A DNA stretch of 64,000 nt from Pasteurella dagmatis (lineage in GTDB: Bacteria; Pseudomonadota; Gammaproteobacteria; Enterobacterales; Pasteurellaceae), in contig NZ_LT906448.1 of NCBI RefSeq assembly GCF_900186835.1, positions 2,084,001-2,148,000 on the forward strand, in the 5' to 3' direction. Position numbers and translations under genes: made by a program. The notes below the pieces were generated by a model. That model worked only from the letters and a program-made list of their open reading frames with translations. It searched no databases and had not been told where the DNA came from. Shown here piece by piece: positions 49,276-57,954 of the stretch. Position 1 is the first letter of the stretch, and every line of letters starts with the position of its first letter.

Positions 49276-50604
49276 ATGACATCAGCAACTTTTGACGATT
49301 TTGATCTCGACCCTGCCTTACTAAAAGCTTTGGCAAAAAAGGGCTACACACGCCCAACTGCAATTCAGCAAGAAACTATCCCAGCTGCAATGGAAGAGCG
49401 TGATGTGTTAGGTTCAGCACCAACAGGCACAGGGAAAACCGCCGCATTTTTATTACCGGCAATTCAACATTTATTAGATTATCCACGCCGTAAACCGGGC
49501 GCACCTCGTGTGCTTGTATTGACTCCAACTCGTGAATTGGCAATGCAAGTGGCAGAGCAAGCAGAAGAGCTTTCTGCATTCACAAATTTAAGCATTGCGA
49601 CAATTACCGGTGGTGTGGCATATCAAAACCACGGTGAAGTGTTTAATAAAAACCAAGACATCGTAGTGGCAACGCCAGGGCGTTTATTGCAATACATTAA
49701 AGAAGAAAACTTTGATTGTCGTTCTGTTGAGATTTTGATCTTCGATGAAGCGGATCGTATGTTACAAATGGGCTTTGGGCAAGATGCTGAAAAAATCGCT
49801 GCGGAAACCCGTTGGCGTAAACAAACTTTATTGTTCTCAGCAACCTTAGAAGGTGAGTTGCTGGTGGATTTCGCAGGGCGTTTATTAACAGATCCTGTGG
49901 AAATCGATGCTGAACCAAGCCGTCGTGAGCGTAAAAAAATCCAACAATGGTTCTATCACGCTGATAGCAATGAGCATAAAATCAAATTGCTCGCCCGTTT
50001 TATTGAAGAAGAAAAAGTGAGTCGCGGTATTGTTTTCGTGCGTCGTCGTGAATATGTGCGTGAGTTGTCAGAAACTTTGCGTAAACGTGGTATTCGTTCT
50101 ACTTATTTAGAAGGCGAAATGGCACAAACTCAACGTAATAATGCGATCGATAAACTGAAAAATGGTGTAGTGACAGTTTTGGTTGCAACGGATGTTGCCG
50201 CGCGTGGTATTGATATTGAAGATGTCAGCCACGTAATGAACTTTGATTTACCATATAGCGCAGACACTTATTTACACCGTATTGGGCGTACTGCGCGTGC
50301 AGGTAAAAAAGGCGTTGCGGTGTCTTTTGTCGAAGCACACGACTATAAATTACTCGGCAAAATTAAACGTTATACCGAAGAATTATTGAAAGCGCGCGTA
50401 ATTGAAGGCTTAGAGCCACGCACTAAAGCCCCGAAAGATGGCGAAGTGAAGACGGTCACTAAAAAGCAAAAAGCACGTATTAAAGCGAAGCGTGATGAGA
50501 AGCAAAAACAAGAGCAGAAAAAGAAAACAAAACTGCGCCATAAAGACACTAAAAATATTGGAAAACGCCGTAAACCAAGTTCAGCAACGAACAGTGCAGA
50601 ATAA
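49276..50604 (+). CDS. srmB: DEAD-box RNA helicase SrmB
   Basis: 442-aa helicase acting early in 50S ribosome assembly. Q motif FDDFDLDPALLKALAKKGYT with PTAIQQ, Walker A APTGTGKT (about residues 53-60), PTRELAMQV, DEAD in ILIFDEADRMLQMGF, SAT, and HRIGRTARAGKKG. A Lys/Arg-rich C-terminal tail (RIKAKRDEKQKQEQKKKTKL) is typical of SrmB. Divergent from trmN6 across a 111-base gap that holds two opposed uptake signals (49182 and 49226); a TATAAT abuts the second. Confidence 0.95.
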   Translation: MTSATFDDFDLDPALLKALAKKGYTRPTAIQQETIPAAMEERDVLGSAPTGTGKTAAFLLPAIQHLLDYPRRKPGAPRVLVLTPTRELAMQVAEQAEELSAFTNLSIATITGGVAYQNHGEVFNKNQDIVVATPGRLLQYIKEENFDCRSVEILIFDEADRMLQMGFGQDAEKIAAETRWRKQTLLFSATLEGELLVDFAGRLLTDPVEIDAEPSRRERKKIQQWFYHADSNEHKIKLLARFIEEEKVSRGIVFVRRREYVRELSETLRKRGIRSTYLEGEMAQTQRNNAIDKLKNGVVTVLVATDVAARGIDIEDVSHVMNFDLPYSADTYLHRIGRTARAGKKGVAVSFVEAHDYKLLGKIKRYTEELLKARVIEGLEPRTKAPKDGEVKTVTKKQKARIKAKRDEKQKQEQKKKTKLRHKDTKNIGKRRKPSSATNSAE

Positions 50605-50619
50605 TTAACAACCTATCTT

Positions 50620-50668
50620 TAACCCTTTTTTCTTAAGAGATGATTTATCGAATAAGATGAAAGGGTTA
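50620..50668 (+). terminator. Possible terminator of srmB
   Basis: TAACCCTTT (50620-50628) can pair with AAAGGGTTA (50660-50668), followed by TTTTTAT. The 31-base loop is long, so this is a weak call. The stretch from here to 50749 precedes the CRISPR array and would hold its leader. Confidence 0.45.
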
Positions 50669-50749
50669 TTTTTATGCCAAAGAAAAGGTTTTTCACCGTC
50701 TAAGCAGCCCTTCCTTGATGAATAAATCCACATTGATTAGACTAGTCTA

Positions 50750-51077
50750 GTTCACCGCCGCATAGGCGGCTTAGAAATTGCATTGCATAGAACACAATCG
50801 CCAAGTGGTGTTCACCGCCGCATAGGCGGCTTAGAAATACTGCGTTTCACGAAATCAAGGGCGGCAAATGTTCACCGCCGCATAGGCGGCTTAGAAATTT
50901 CTTGCCGTTGTCGAGATTGTGCCAGTACGGTTCACCGCCGCATAGGCGGCTTAGAAATATAAGCACTTGAATTTCTGCCAGCGGTTGATGTTCACCGCCG
51001 CATAGGCGGCTTAGAAAATTGGTATTCCCCTGTTCTCATCTCAAACCAGGTTCACCGCCGCATAGGCGGTTTAAAAA
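50750..51077 (+). CRISPR. Type I-F CRISPR array, six repeats and five 32-base spacers
   Basis: Repeats of 28 bases start at 50750, 50810, 50870, 50930, 50990 and 51050; every spacer is exactly 32 bases, the type I-F geometry. The repeat begins GTTCACCGCCG and ends GGCGGCTTAGAAA, with the palindrome CCGCC-gcata-GGCGG. Relative to the common I-F repeat (CTGCC-gtata-GGCAG), the stem bases differ in a paired way, so the hairpin is kept. The first five repeats are identical and the sixth has two changes (C to T, G to A), marking it as the leader-distal end; transcription is therefore rightward, which also puts the expected CTTAGAAA handle at the 5' side of each crRNA. Spacers differ from one another. 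No cas gene is in the window. Confidence 0.97.
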
Positions 51078-51080
51078 ACT

Positions 51081-51101
51081 CGCCGGTTTTCAAGACCGGC
51101 G
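51081..51101 (-). terminator. Terminator of waaC overlapping the end of the CRISPR array
   Basis: Stem CGCCGGT / ACCGGCG with a 7-base loop. On the reverse strand it is followed by AGTTTTTT, and that T run lies across the last bases of the sixth CRISPR repeat. It is about 94 bases past the waaC stop. The stem-loop also resembles the anticodon arm of a serine tRNA (UGA). Confidence 0.7.
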
Positions 51102-51194
51102 GTGCCTTTATGTTTTAGATCGACCTCTTGAATGCCATTCATGCGCTCTTCTGGAAGGTAGATTATGGGGACTAATCGTTTTGGGGCTTGCCGA

Positions 51195-52145
51195 TTATAA
51201 AAGTGCGGTGAGTTTTTGCAGAATTTCATTGGCTTGAATTTTGTCCATACTTTCAGCTACTAAATAATGTTGGTTTTTACCGTAAGCGCCGATTAATTTT
51301 GGATCAGTTGCACCATATAAGGTGATATTGGTTTTATCTAAAGCCGCGGTTAAATGCGCCAAACCTGTATCAACGGACACCACTGCTTTGGCATTGACAA
51401 TCTGTTGTGCGAGTGCAGAGAGGTTCGATTTTGGCAGAATTTTTACCAACGCCAGATCTTGAGCGATCATTTCTGCACGCTGTCTTTCTGATGCATTGGA
51501 CCAAGGTAAGCGAATTTCCAAACCAAGTGCGGTCAATTTTTCTGCTAATTTTCGCCATTGTTCGTCTGGCAAGAATTTATCTTGGCGTGTTGTGCCGTGG
51601 AAAAATATCACATAAGGCGTTTCGTTTGCTTGGGTTGGAAAATGGCGCGCAATGCCATAATCGCCTTGTGTTTGTGGTAACGTATAATTAAGACTTCGCG
51701 CAAATAGCTGGCGAATACGTTCTACGGCGTGTTGTTGGTAACTAATCGCATATTTTCTGTCATAGAAAAATGAGGCGATTGGCTCACGAATGGAATGGCG
51801 ATCGTAGCCGTGTTTTGTGCCTTGTGCTAAACGGGTGGCAAAAAACGCACTTTTGAATAACCCTTGTGCATCAATCACTGCATCATATTGATCGGCTTGC
51901 AATAAAGTGCGGTAGTTTTTCCATTGATTTCGAATGTCAGCTGCAAAAGGGGATTTTCTCCAGCGACGTAACGCAATCGGAATAACTTGATTGACTGCAC
52001 TGTGCCAATGTGGAATTTCAGCAAAATTTTCCTCAACCACCCAATCTACTTGTAAATGGGGGATCGCATTTTGTGCATCGGTCAGGGCAGGAAGTGTGTG
52101 TAAAATATCGCCCATCGATGAGGTTTTTACCAAACAAATTTTCAT
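51195..52145 (-). CDS. waaC: LPS heptosyltransferase I
   Basis: GT9 glycosyltransferase (316 aa; OpsX/RfaC) that adds the first L-glycero-D-manno-heptose to Kdo of the inner core. Features: KTSSMGDILHTLPALTDAQ (residues 8-26), VDWVVEENFAEIP, and the donor-binding VSVDTGLAHLTAALDKTNI with LYGATDPKLIG near the C-terminus. The last codons (LTALL) and stop are formed by an uptake signal. Its start overlaps the waaF stop by one base (TAATG). Confidence 0.94.
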   Translation of the reverse strand: MKICLVKTSSMGDILHTLPALTDAQNAIPHLQVDWVVEENFAEIPHWHSAVNQVIPIALRRWRKSPFAADIRNQWKNYRTLLQADQYDAVIDAQGLFKSAFFATRLAQGTKHGYDRHSIREPIASFFYDRKYAISYQQHAVERIRQLFARSLNYTLPQTQGDYGIARHFPTQANETPYVIFFHGTTRQDKFLPDEQWRKLAEKLTALGLEIRLPWSNASERQRAEMIAQDLALVKILPKSNLSALAQQIVNAKAVVSVDTGLAHLTAALDKTNITLYGATDPKLIGAYGKNQHYLVAESMDKIQANEILQKLTALL

Positions 52146-53188
52146 TAGCGTGCAAGTAATCCCGTGAGTTTTTCCAATACCCTTTCTGGCTGAATATCAA
52201 TTAGACTTTGATGATAACCTTCAGCGCTGTCTTTACCTTTACGGACTTTGATTAATCCACCTTCAATCAAGCGAATGATGATCGCTTTATCAGATAACGG
52301 TGGCGTATAAGTTGGGCTAGTTGGGCCATAAAGGGCGACTAATGGGCGTTTTACAGCAGCTGCAATATGCATTAAACCACTGTCGTTGCTCACAACAGCC
52401 ACACAGTTTGCAATTAAATCGACTGCTTCATTCAATGAGGTCTGTCCCGCTAAATTAATACAATAATGTCGCAAATTTTGTGGTAAAGCTTGGCGAATAT
52501 CTTCACTTACTTCATTATCTTTCGCAGAACCAAATAAGCGAATTGCATAGCCTTGTTGAATTAACATTTCTGCCAGTTTCGCATAATGATAATGTGGCCA
52601 ACGTTTTGCCGGTCCAAATTCGGCACCTGGACAAAAACCAATGCTCGGGCGATGTTCTGTAAGTGCGGTCTGTTTTTCGAATTTTTTTAGAGTTTCCGCT
52701 TGTTCTTCAGAATTGATCGTCAGATAGGGCACTGGGCGTGGTAAATCTGCCGCTTTTGGCACTGCACCTTTTTCAAAGCCTAACGCAATATAGCGTTGCA
52801 CCATCATTGGATAATCTTTTTTGTTGTTGCGGATATCATTTAAGAAAATATAACGGCTTTCGCCTTTCCAACCACGACGGAGTGGAATTTTGGCAAAAAA
52901 AGGAATGAAAGCAGATTTTAACGAGTTTGGTAACACAATCGCCATATCATATTGATTACGCAAGGCTTTGCCTAAGCGATAACGTTCACCGAGTGCAAAT
53001 GCACCGTGTCCGATTGGCATTGTAATTGCATTACGCACTTCAGGCATACGGGCGAGGAGTGGCTTACACCAATTTGGTGCCATAACATCAATCTCACAAG
53101 CAGGATATTGTTGTTTTAACACTTGATATAAACTGTGCGACATCATCATATCGCCAACCCAAGAAGGACCAATAATTAAAATCTTCAT
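52145..53188 (-). CDS. waaF: LPS heptosyltransferase II
   Basis: GT9 enzyme (347 aa) that adds the second heptose. Features: IGPSWVGDMMMSHSLYQVLK (residues 6-25), IDVMAPNWCKPLLARMPEV, FCPGAEFGPAKRWPHYHYAK and VVSNDSGLMHIAAAVKRPLV with LYGPTSPTYTPPLS. Translation is coupled with waaC through a one-base overlap; the pair builds the lipooligosaccharide inner core. Confidence 0.95.
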   Translation of the reverse strand: MKILIIGPSWVGDMMMSHSLYQVLKQQYPACEIDVMAPNWCKPLLARMPEVRNAITMPIGHGAFALGERYRLGKALRNQYDMAIVLPNSLKSAFIPFFAKIPLRRGWKGESRYIFLNDIRNNKKDYPMMVQRYIALGFEKGAVPKAADLPRPVPYLTINSEEQAETLKKFEKQTALTEHRPSIGFCPGAEFGPAKRWPHYHYAKLAEMLIQQGYAIRLFGSAKDNEVSEDIRQALPQNLRHYCINLAGQTSLNEAVDLIANCVAVVSNDSGLMHIAAAVKRPLVALYGPTSPTYTPPLSDKAIIIRLIEGGLIKVRKGKDSAEGYHQSLIDIQPERVLEKLTGLLAR

Positions 53189-53254
53189 ACTTATTCCATT
53201 CTTTTTTAAAAATAAGACACAATATGCTCTATTTTAGACTATTTTTGCGATGAT

Positions 53255-53665
53255 TTATTGGTATTGAATAATTTTTGCATCAACTTTAATGACTTCGCCA
53301 TTATCAAACAGTAAACGTAGTGGAAATGTGTTACCCGCTTTGAGATCTTGTTCAACATCAAATACCATAATATGCAACCCGCCACGTTTGAGTGATGTCA
53401 TTTTATGGGCTGGAACGTTAATGTCACTCAATTCAACCATTCTACCATTTTGTGTGCCGTGCAATGTTAAATGAGCACCAATGTCACTTTGTACCGTTGC
53501 TAAACTAACATCTTCCTCACCTTCATTATAAATATTCATAAAGATGGCGGTCGGTTCTCCCACTTTAGCATTAAAAATCAGGGCTTGTGTGACATTAATT
53601 TTAGCAAAAAGGGTAACAGGCAAAAGTGCGGTCAAAATAAAGCACATTTTAGCTAATTGCTGCAT
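53255..53665 (-). CDS. PCu(A)C-type periplasmic copper chaperone
   Basis: 136 aa with a signal peptide (cleaved near LFA-KI, about residue 21) and a cupredoxin-like PCu(A)C domain. The copper ligands are expected in HLTLHGTQNGRM and LHIMVF, which fit the family H-x(n)-M ... H-x-M pattern. Such proteins deliver Cu(I) to the CuA site of oxidases or to other copper proteins. It is a single gene between waaF and the scrA terminator; no copper partner gene is nearby. An uptake signal lies in the signal-peptide codons. Confidence 0.85.
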   Translation of the reverse strand: MQQLAKMCFILTALLPVTLFAKINVTQALIFNAKVGEPTAIFMNIYNEGEEDVSLATVQSDIGAHLTLHGTQNGRMVELSDINVPAHKMTSLKRGGLHIMVFDVEQDLKAGNTFPLRLLFDNGEVIKVDAKIIQYQ

Positions 53666-53729
53666 AAAGGATCCTCGTCAATAAAAAATAATGGTACATA
53701 ATATGTGGATATAATACGCTTTTGAAAAG

Positions 53730-53764
53730 AAAAATGCCGTGATTTTTTCGACCACGGCATTTTT
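53730..53764 (-). terminator. Terminator of scrA
   Basis: Stem AAAAATGCCGTG / CACGGCATTTTT with an 11-base loop and T runs, 20 bases past the scrA stop on the reverse strand. Confidence 0.85.
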
Positions 53765-53784
53765 TATTCTGTATCTAAATTGAG

Positions 53785-55209
53785 TTATTCTACTTTGAGT
53801 TGCGTTCTTTTACCTAAGATAACGCTGAGTGTAAAGGCGATAGAGGCGGAAATCAACATTCCCACGCAATACATCGCTAAGCTGTCAGGCTTAATTGATG
53901 GGATACCTGGCAAACCAGCAGCGCCAAGTGCAATGGCTTTCACATTGAATAAGGCGATGAATGCACTAGAAATACCCGCGCCGATCATTGCAGAAATAAA
54001 TGGGTAACGATAACGTAAGTTAACACCAAACATTGCAGGCTCAGTAATACCTAACAAGGCAGAGATACCAGAAGGCACTGCGATACCTCTGACTTTGGCA
54101 TCTTTCATCACATAAGCTGCACCTAAACAAGCAGCACCTTGCGCAATATTTGACATTGCTGCGATTGGGAAAATAAATGTACCGCCAGTGCGAGCGACTT
54201 CAGCAAGCAATTGCGTTTCTACCGCAATGAAAGTTTGGTGCATACCTGTGATCACGATTGGGGCGTAAAGAGTACCGAAAATTGCACCGCCTACGAAACC
54301 AAGAGTGTCATACAACCACGTTAACCCTGTGCTAATTAATGAACCAGCTTCACGTCCTAATGGTCCGATGACAGTAAAGGCAAGCAATCCTGTAACGAAT
54401 AAGGCGAAAAGTGGCGTAATGAGGTTATCCAAGAATGAAGGAACGATTTTACGTAAGTTTTTCTCTAAAGTGGCTAATACCCAAGAGGCAACTAAAACAG
54501 GAATAACCGTGCCTTGATAGCCAACACGCTCAATCTCTAAACCAAAAATATTCCAATATTGAATATTGCCTTTAGCTAGCGTGAGCGCATAGTTCCAACC
54601 ATCAGAAAGTGCGGGGTGGACTAATAACATGCCAAGCGCAGCCCCTAAGAAGGGATTTCCTCCAAATTTTCGAGTGGCTGAAAAACCAAGTAAAACAGGT
54701 AAAAAGACAAAAGGTGCATTAGCAACAGTATTTATAAAATCCACTAAATCCGCAATGGCAGGGTGCAGATCGACAACATTTTTGCCTTCAATGAAGAAAC
54801 CTTTTGCTGTCAACATACTGTGAATACCCATTAATAAACCGCCAGCAACAATTGCAGGGATAATTGGTACGAAGATATCAGCTAACCCCTTGACTAAGCG
54901 TTGCAGTAAACCTTGTTTTTCGTTACCTGCACTTGCTACTTCAGAGGTAGTCATATCACCAATACTTAAAATCTTGCTTAATTCAGCATAAACTTTGTTG
55001 ACTGTGCCAGAACCGAAAATAATTTGATATTGCCCCGCGACTGAAAATTGCCCTTTAATACCCTCGATATTTTCGATGCCTTCTTTATCAATGAGCGTTT
55101 CATCTTTTACAACGATTCTCAAACGTGTTGCACAATGTGCAGCTGCAGAGATATTGTCTTTACCACCGAGTTTTTCAATCACCTGTTGTGCGATTTGCTG
55201 GAAGTTCAT
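53785..55209 (-). CDS. scrA: Sucrose-specific PTS EIIBC component
   Basis: Imports sucrose as sucrose-6-phosphate (474 aa). EIIB domain first, with phospho-acceptor Cys26 in AAAHCATRLRIVVKD; then the EIIC membrane domain with GIKGQFSVAGQYQIIFG before it, and FVPIIPAIVAGGLLMG, ITGMHQTFIAVETQL and ITEPAMFGVNLRYRYPF within it. No EIIA domain is fused, so it must use EIIA-Glc (Crr). The frame opens with GTG upstream, but ATG 55209, with AGGTGG before it, gives the family start MNFQQIA. It has its own promoter with ScrR and CRP sites and its own terminator. Confidence 0.95.
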   Translation of the reverse strand: MNFQQIAQQVIEKLGGKDNISAAAHCATRLRIVVKDETLIDKEGIENIEGIKGQFSVAGQYQIIFGSGTVNKVYAELSKILSIGDMTTSEVASAGNEKQGLLQRLVKGLADIFVPIIPAIVAGGLLMGIHSMLTAKGFFIEGKNVVDLHPAIADLVDFINTVANAPFVFLPVLLGFSATRKFGGNPFLGAALGMLLVHPALSDGWNYALTLAKGNIQYWNIFGLEIERVGYQGTVIPVLVASWVLATLEKNLRKIVPSFLDNLITPLFALFVTGLLAFTVIGPLGREAGSLISTGLTWLYDTLGFVGGAIFGTLYAPIVITGMHQTFIAVETQLLAEVARTGGTFIFPIAAMSNIAQGAACLGAAYVMKDAKVRGIAVPSGISALLGITEPAMFGVNLRYRYPFISAMIGAGISSAFIALFNVKAIALGAAGLPGIPSIKPDSLAMYCVGMLISASIAFTLSVILGKRTQLKVE

Positions 55210-55250
55210 AGTCACCACCTGTATTAATATGTATAAAATAGATTGGTTAT

Positions 55251-55321
55251 ATTTTAACTAAAGCGTTTTAGTTTGGAAGAGTTGTCCACTAAAACGTTTT
55301 AGTTTTGTGGAGTAGATCACA
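55251..55321 (-). promoter_or_regulatory. scrA promoter with two ScrR operators and a CRP site
   Basis: On the reverse strand: CRP site TGTGATCTACTCCACA (55321-55306); operator ACTAAAACGTTTTAGT (55303-55288, perfect palindrome); -35 TTCCAA (55278-55273); operator AACTAAAACGCTTTAGTT (55273-55256); -10 TAAAAT (55256-55251). The proximal operator fills the 16-base spacer between -35 and -10. The operators are 32 bp apart centre to centre, about three helical turns. The CRP site is at about -70. Confidence 0.85.
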
Positions 55322-55392
55322 TTTTTCTAAGGAATGAGCAAAAATGAGGATCTTTGAACAAGCAAAAATAGAGAAATGGGTAGATTATCAAT

Positions 55393-55416
55393 AAAAAAGG
55401 GAACGATAGCGTTCCC
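55393..55416 (-). terminator. Terminator of scrKBR
   Basis: Stem GGGAACG / CGTTCCC with an ATAG loop. On the reverse strand it is followed by TTTTTT, 15 bases past the scrR stop, so scrA is transcribed separately. Confidence 0.88.
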
Positions 55417-55430
55417 CATAGTGATACGGA

Positions 55431-56450
55431 TTAATGACGATAGATAATGTCACATTCGATTTTTTCATTATGGCTTTTTTTACCCTCAAAATAGCGCTTA
55501 ATATGTGAAAAAATATGTTGCGCAATTTGGTGGTGGTTTTGCTTAATCGAATGTATGTGGAAGGGGAGCGCATTTAAAATATCGTGATCATCAAAGGTCG
55601 CTAAATGCAGCTGACGATTAAGCAATAAATCCATTTTTTGATGTTCAGTTAAATAGCGTAATACACCTTCTAATAAGGTGTAGGATGCTGTGAAAATGGC
55701 TTGAGGTAAACGCCCTAATTTTGCTTCGGTTTCTGCTAACATTTGATAGCCAGACTCTGGCTGATAAGTCCGGTGTAAAATCCAATCGTTTTGAATCGCA
55801 ATATTCGCTTGTTCAAGCCCCTGTAAAAAGCCAGCTAAGCGAGATTCACTCGGCGAAAGCGTACGCTGTCCACCAAAGTATATAAATTCTGTTAATTGAT
55901 ATTTACTCGCAAGATGAGGAATTAAGGTCGCAATTTTTTCACGATCATTACTGATCACATAATTCAGTGCTAAGTTCGGCACATAGCGATCCAATTGTAG
56001 AATCGGGATTTGTTGGCTAATTTTTTTATAATAAGTGGGATCTTGATGTGTCGGTGACGTAATTAAAAAATCAATTTGACGATCTAATAGACGCTCAATC
56101 GCTAATTTTTCTTGCTGTGGATTGTCATCCGAACAAGCAATAATGAGTTGTAGACTATTTTCACGACATTGCTTTTCCAAGATCTTAGCAGTATAGGCAA
56201 AGCCATAGTTGGTCAGATCTGGAATAACCAAACCGATCACGTTAGAACGTTGCATTTTAAGCGATTTTGCATAGACATTGGCACGATAACCTTGTTCTTC
56301 CGCAATGGCTTTGACCCGTTGGCACGTTTCCGCTTTAATTTTAAATTCTTCACCTCGATTATTCAAAATCATACTGACGGTGGTGGTGGACAAGCCACAA
56401 AGTTTCGCAATATCGTTGAGGGTAACGCGTTTTTTATTTGTTATAGTCAT
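55431..56450 (-). CDS. scrR: Sucrose operon repressor ScrR (LacI family)
   Basis: 339-aa repressor. N-terminal helix-turn-helix VTLNDIAKLCGLSTTTVSMI (about residues 9-28) with the hinge YAKSLKMQRSNVIGLVIPDL, then a periplasmic-binding-protein-like sugar domain. In relatives the inducer is fructose or fructose-1-phosphate. ATG 56450 is used; a TTG further up is also in frame. It is last in scrKBR, 24 bases after scrB. Its expected operators (CTAAAACGTTTTAG) are seen three times: one at scrK and two at scrA. Confidence 0.93.
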   Translation of the reverse strand: MTITNKKRVTLNDIAKLCGLSTTTVSMILNNRGEEFKIKAETCQRVKAIAEEQGYRANVYAKSLKMQRSNVIGLVIPDLTNYGFAYTAKILEKQCRENSLQLIIACSDDNPQQEKLAIERLLDRQIDFLITSPTHQDPTYYKKISQQIPILQLDRYVPNLALNYVISNDREKIATLIPHLASKYQLTEFIYFGGQRTLSPSESRLAGFLQGLEQANIAIQNDWILHRTYQPESGYQMLAETEAKLGRLPQAIFTASYTLLEGVLRYLTEHQKMDLLLNRQLHLATFDDHDILNALPFHIHSIKQNHHQIAQHIFSHIKRYFEGKKSHNEKIECDIIYRH

Positions 56451-56474
56451 AGCGTAAATTGAAATCAATAAAAA

Positions 56475-57917
56475 TTAACCAGTAAAAATAATGGGTTTTA
56501 ATTCTGCCACAGAAACGCAGAGCGGGCGAGAGCTATCTAAGGCATTTTCTCGTTCAGGAATAAAGAAACGTGAGGTCATCACTTTTTCCCCATCATTGAG
56601 AAAAATCTCCACAATAGAACGATCAAAGAAAATTTCGACTTTGTTTAATTCGCCTAAAACACAATGACGTTGTTCACCAAATTGCTGCATAAGTGCGGTC
56701 TGTTTTGTGTGAGTTCTGTCTAAAGTCAAAATTCCCGCTTGGTAGTGTAAAATCAGCAGTTGCCCAGCTTCATTAGCAAAAAAGCAGAGGGTGAAAGGCT
56801 GATTCTCGGCATTAAATTGGAGATAACTCTGATCTAAATGAGCAATCTGTTGCTTGCCTTCAATCTGATATTGTTTTGCTGGCAAGCATTGTGCATACAC
56901 TTGAGCGATTGGTCGTTGATAAAGTTTTCCCTGTTTTATCGAAAATTGACGAGGCAAACTTAACATCGAGTGCCATTGATATTCATCTGTCGGGTAAGTT
57001 AAATCAGGCAAGCCCACCCAGGCATAATAAATGCCTTCAGCCCCTTGAATACTTTGTGGTGCATAAAAATCAAAGCCATAATCTAGTTCTTCAACGTGTT
57101 GTGCGAGAAAGTGTAAATCTTGATATTTGCCTAATGCATAAGTGGCGTGATAGTTATTTTGGAAGGCGTAGCTTTCACGAATTTTGCCTTGAGGTGACCA
57201 AATAAACAGATCTTGATTTTGAACTTGCAATAAATCAGGGCATTCCCACATAAATACGTGGCCATTATCAAAATCAGAGAGGTTGAGCTCACCCAACAGT
57301 TGTGGCGTAGAGTTAAGATCGGTCATTTCATAGATTAATGCGGTGCCAGAAAGATTTTCACGTTGGGCTCCAAGCACAAAACGGATTTTCCCTTCTTTCG
57401 TAACAAAGGGTTTTGGATCACGTACGTGCTCGGTATAACCTGCTGGGGCTTGGTTTAACAAGCAACGCTTCTCTAACAGTTTGCCGTCTTTCGTGAAAAT
57501 GGCGATATTTTGGTGCGGAATCCGTTGGTTTTCTGCATTGCGAGTATTGCCTGTATAGAACGCCACGATGTGATCTTGCCATAAAAGCGCACCACCAGAA
57601 TAACAACCGTGAGATTCAAATAATTCGTCTGGAATTAAGGGAGCTGCTTCTTGGAAATGCTGAAAATCACGGGTGATCAAATGCTTCCAATGCTTCATTC
57701 CGTGCATTGCACCATAAGGGAACCATTGATAAAAAATATGGTATTTTTCACCGTCAAACACTAATCCATTGGGATCGTTTAATAAACCCGTTTCTGGCGC
57801 AAGGTGGTAAGTTGGGCGAAATTCTGTATCTCTTAACACTTGCTGGCGAATGTGTTCAAGTTCACCGGCTTGCTGTGCGTGCAAACTTTTGTATTTACCT
57901 TGATTAAAAATATGCAT
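56475..57917 (-). CDS. scrB: Sucrose-6-phosphate hydrolase (GH32)
   Basis: Splits sucrose-6-phosphate into glucose-6-phosphate and fructose (480 aa). GH32 catalytic residues: nucleophile Asp48 in GLLNDPNG, transition-state Asp in VRDPKPF, and acid/base Glu in WECPDLL. No signal peptide, consistent with an intracellular phosphorylated substrate. ATG 57917 is chosen over an upstream in-frame codon on the basis of GGGGACG before it. It lies 37 bases after scrK. Confidence 0.95.
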   Translation of the reverse strand: MHIFNQGKYKSLHAQQAGELEHIRQQVLRDTEFRPTYHLAPETGLLNDPNGLVFDGEKYHIFYQWFPYGAMHGMKHWKHLITRDFQHFQEAAPLIPDELFESHGCYSGGALLWQDHIVAFYTGNTRNAENQRIPHQNIAIFTKDGKLLEKRCLLNQAPAGYTEHVRDPKPFVTKEGKIRFVLGAQRENLSGTALIYEMTDLNSTPQLLGELNLSDFDNGHVFMWECPDLLQVQNQDLFIWSPQGKIRESYAFQNNYHATYALGKYQDLHFLAQHVEELDYGFDFYAPQSIQGAEGIYYAWVGLPDLTYPTDEYQWHSMLSLPRQFSIKQGKLYQRPIAQVYAQCLPAKQYQIEGKQQIAHLDQSYLQFNAENQPFTLCFFANEAGQLLILHYQAGILTLDRTHTKQTALMQQFGEQRHCVLGELNKVEIFFDRSIVEIFLNDGEKVMTSRFFIPERENALDSSRPLCVSVAELKPIIFTG

Positions 57918-57954
57918 AACGACGTCCCCAAAATAACAGAAAAATAACCGCACT

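Noticed and set aside
50605-50749. Search for cas genes or an IHF site in the CRISPR leader
   Set aside because: Too short for a gene, and no sequence fits the IHF consensus convincingly on either strand.
51019-51237. Open frame of 72 codons running from the last CRISPR spacer through the terminal repeat into the waaC 3' end
   Set aside because: It is assembled from spacer, repeat, terminator hairpin and antisense waaC sequence; no ribosome-binding site and no family resemblance.
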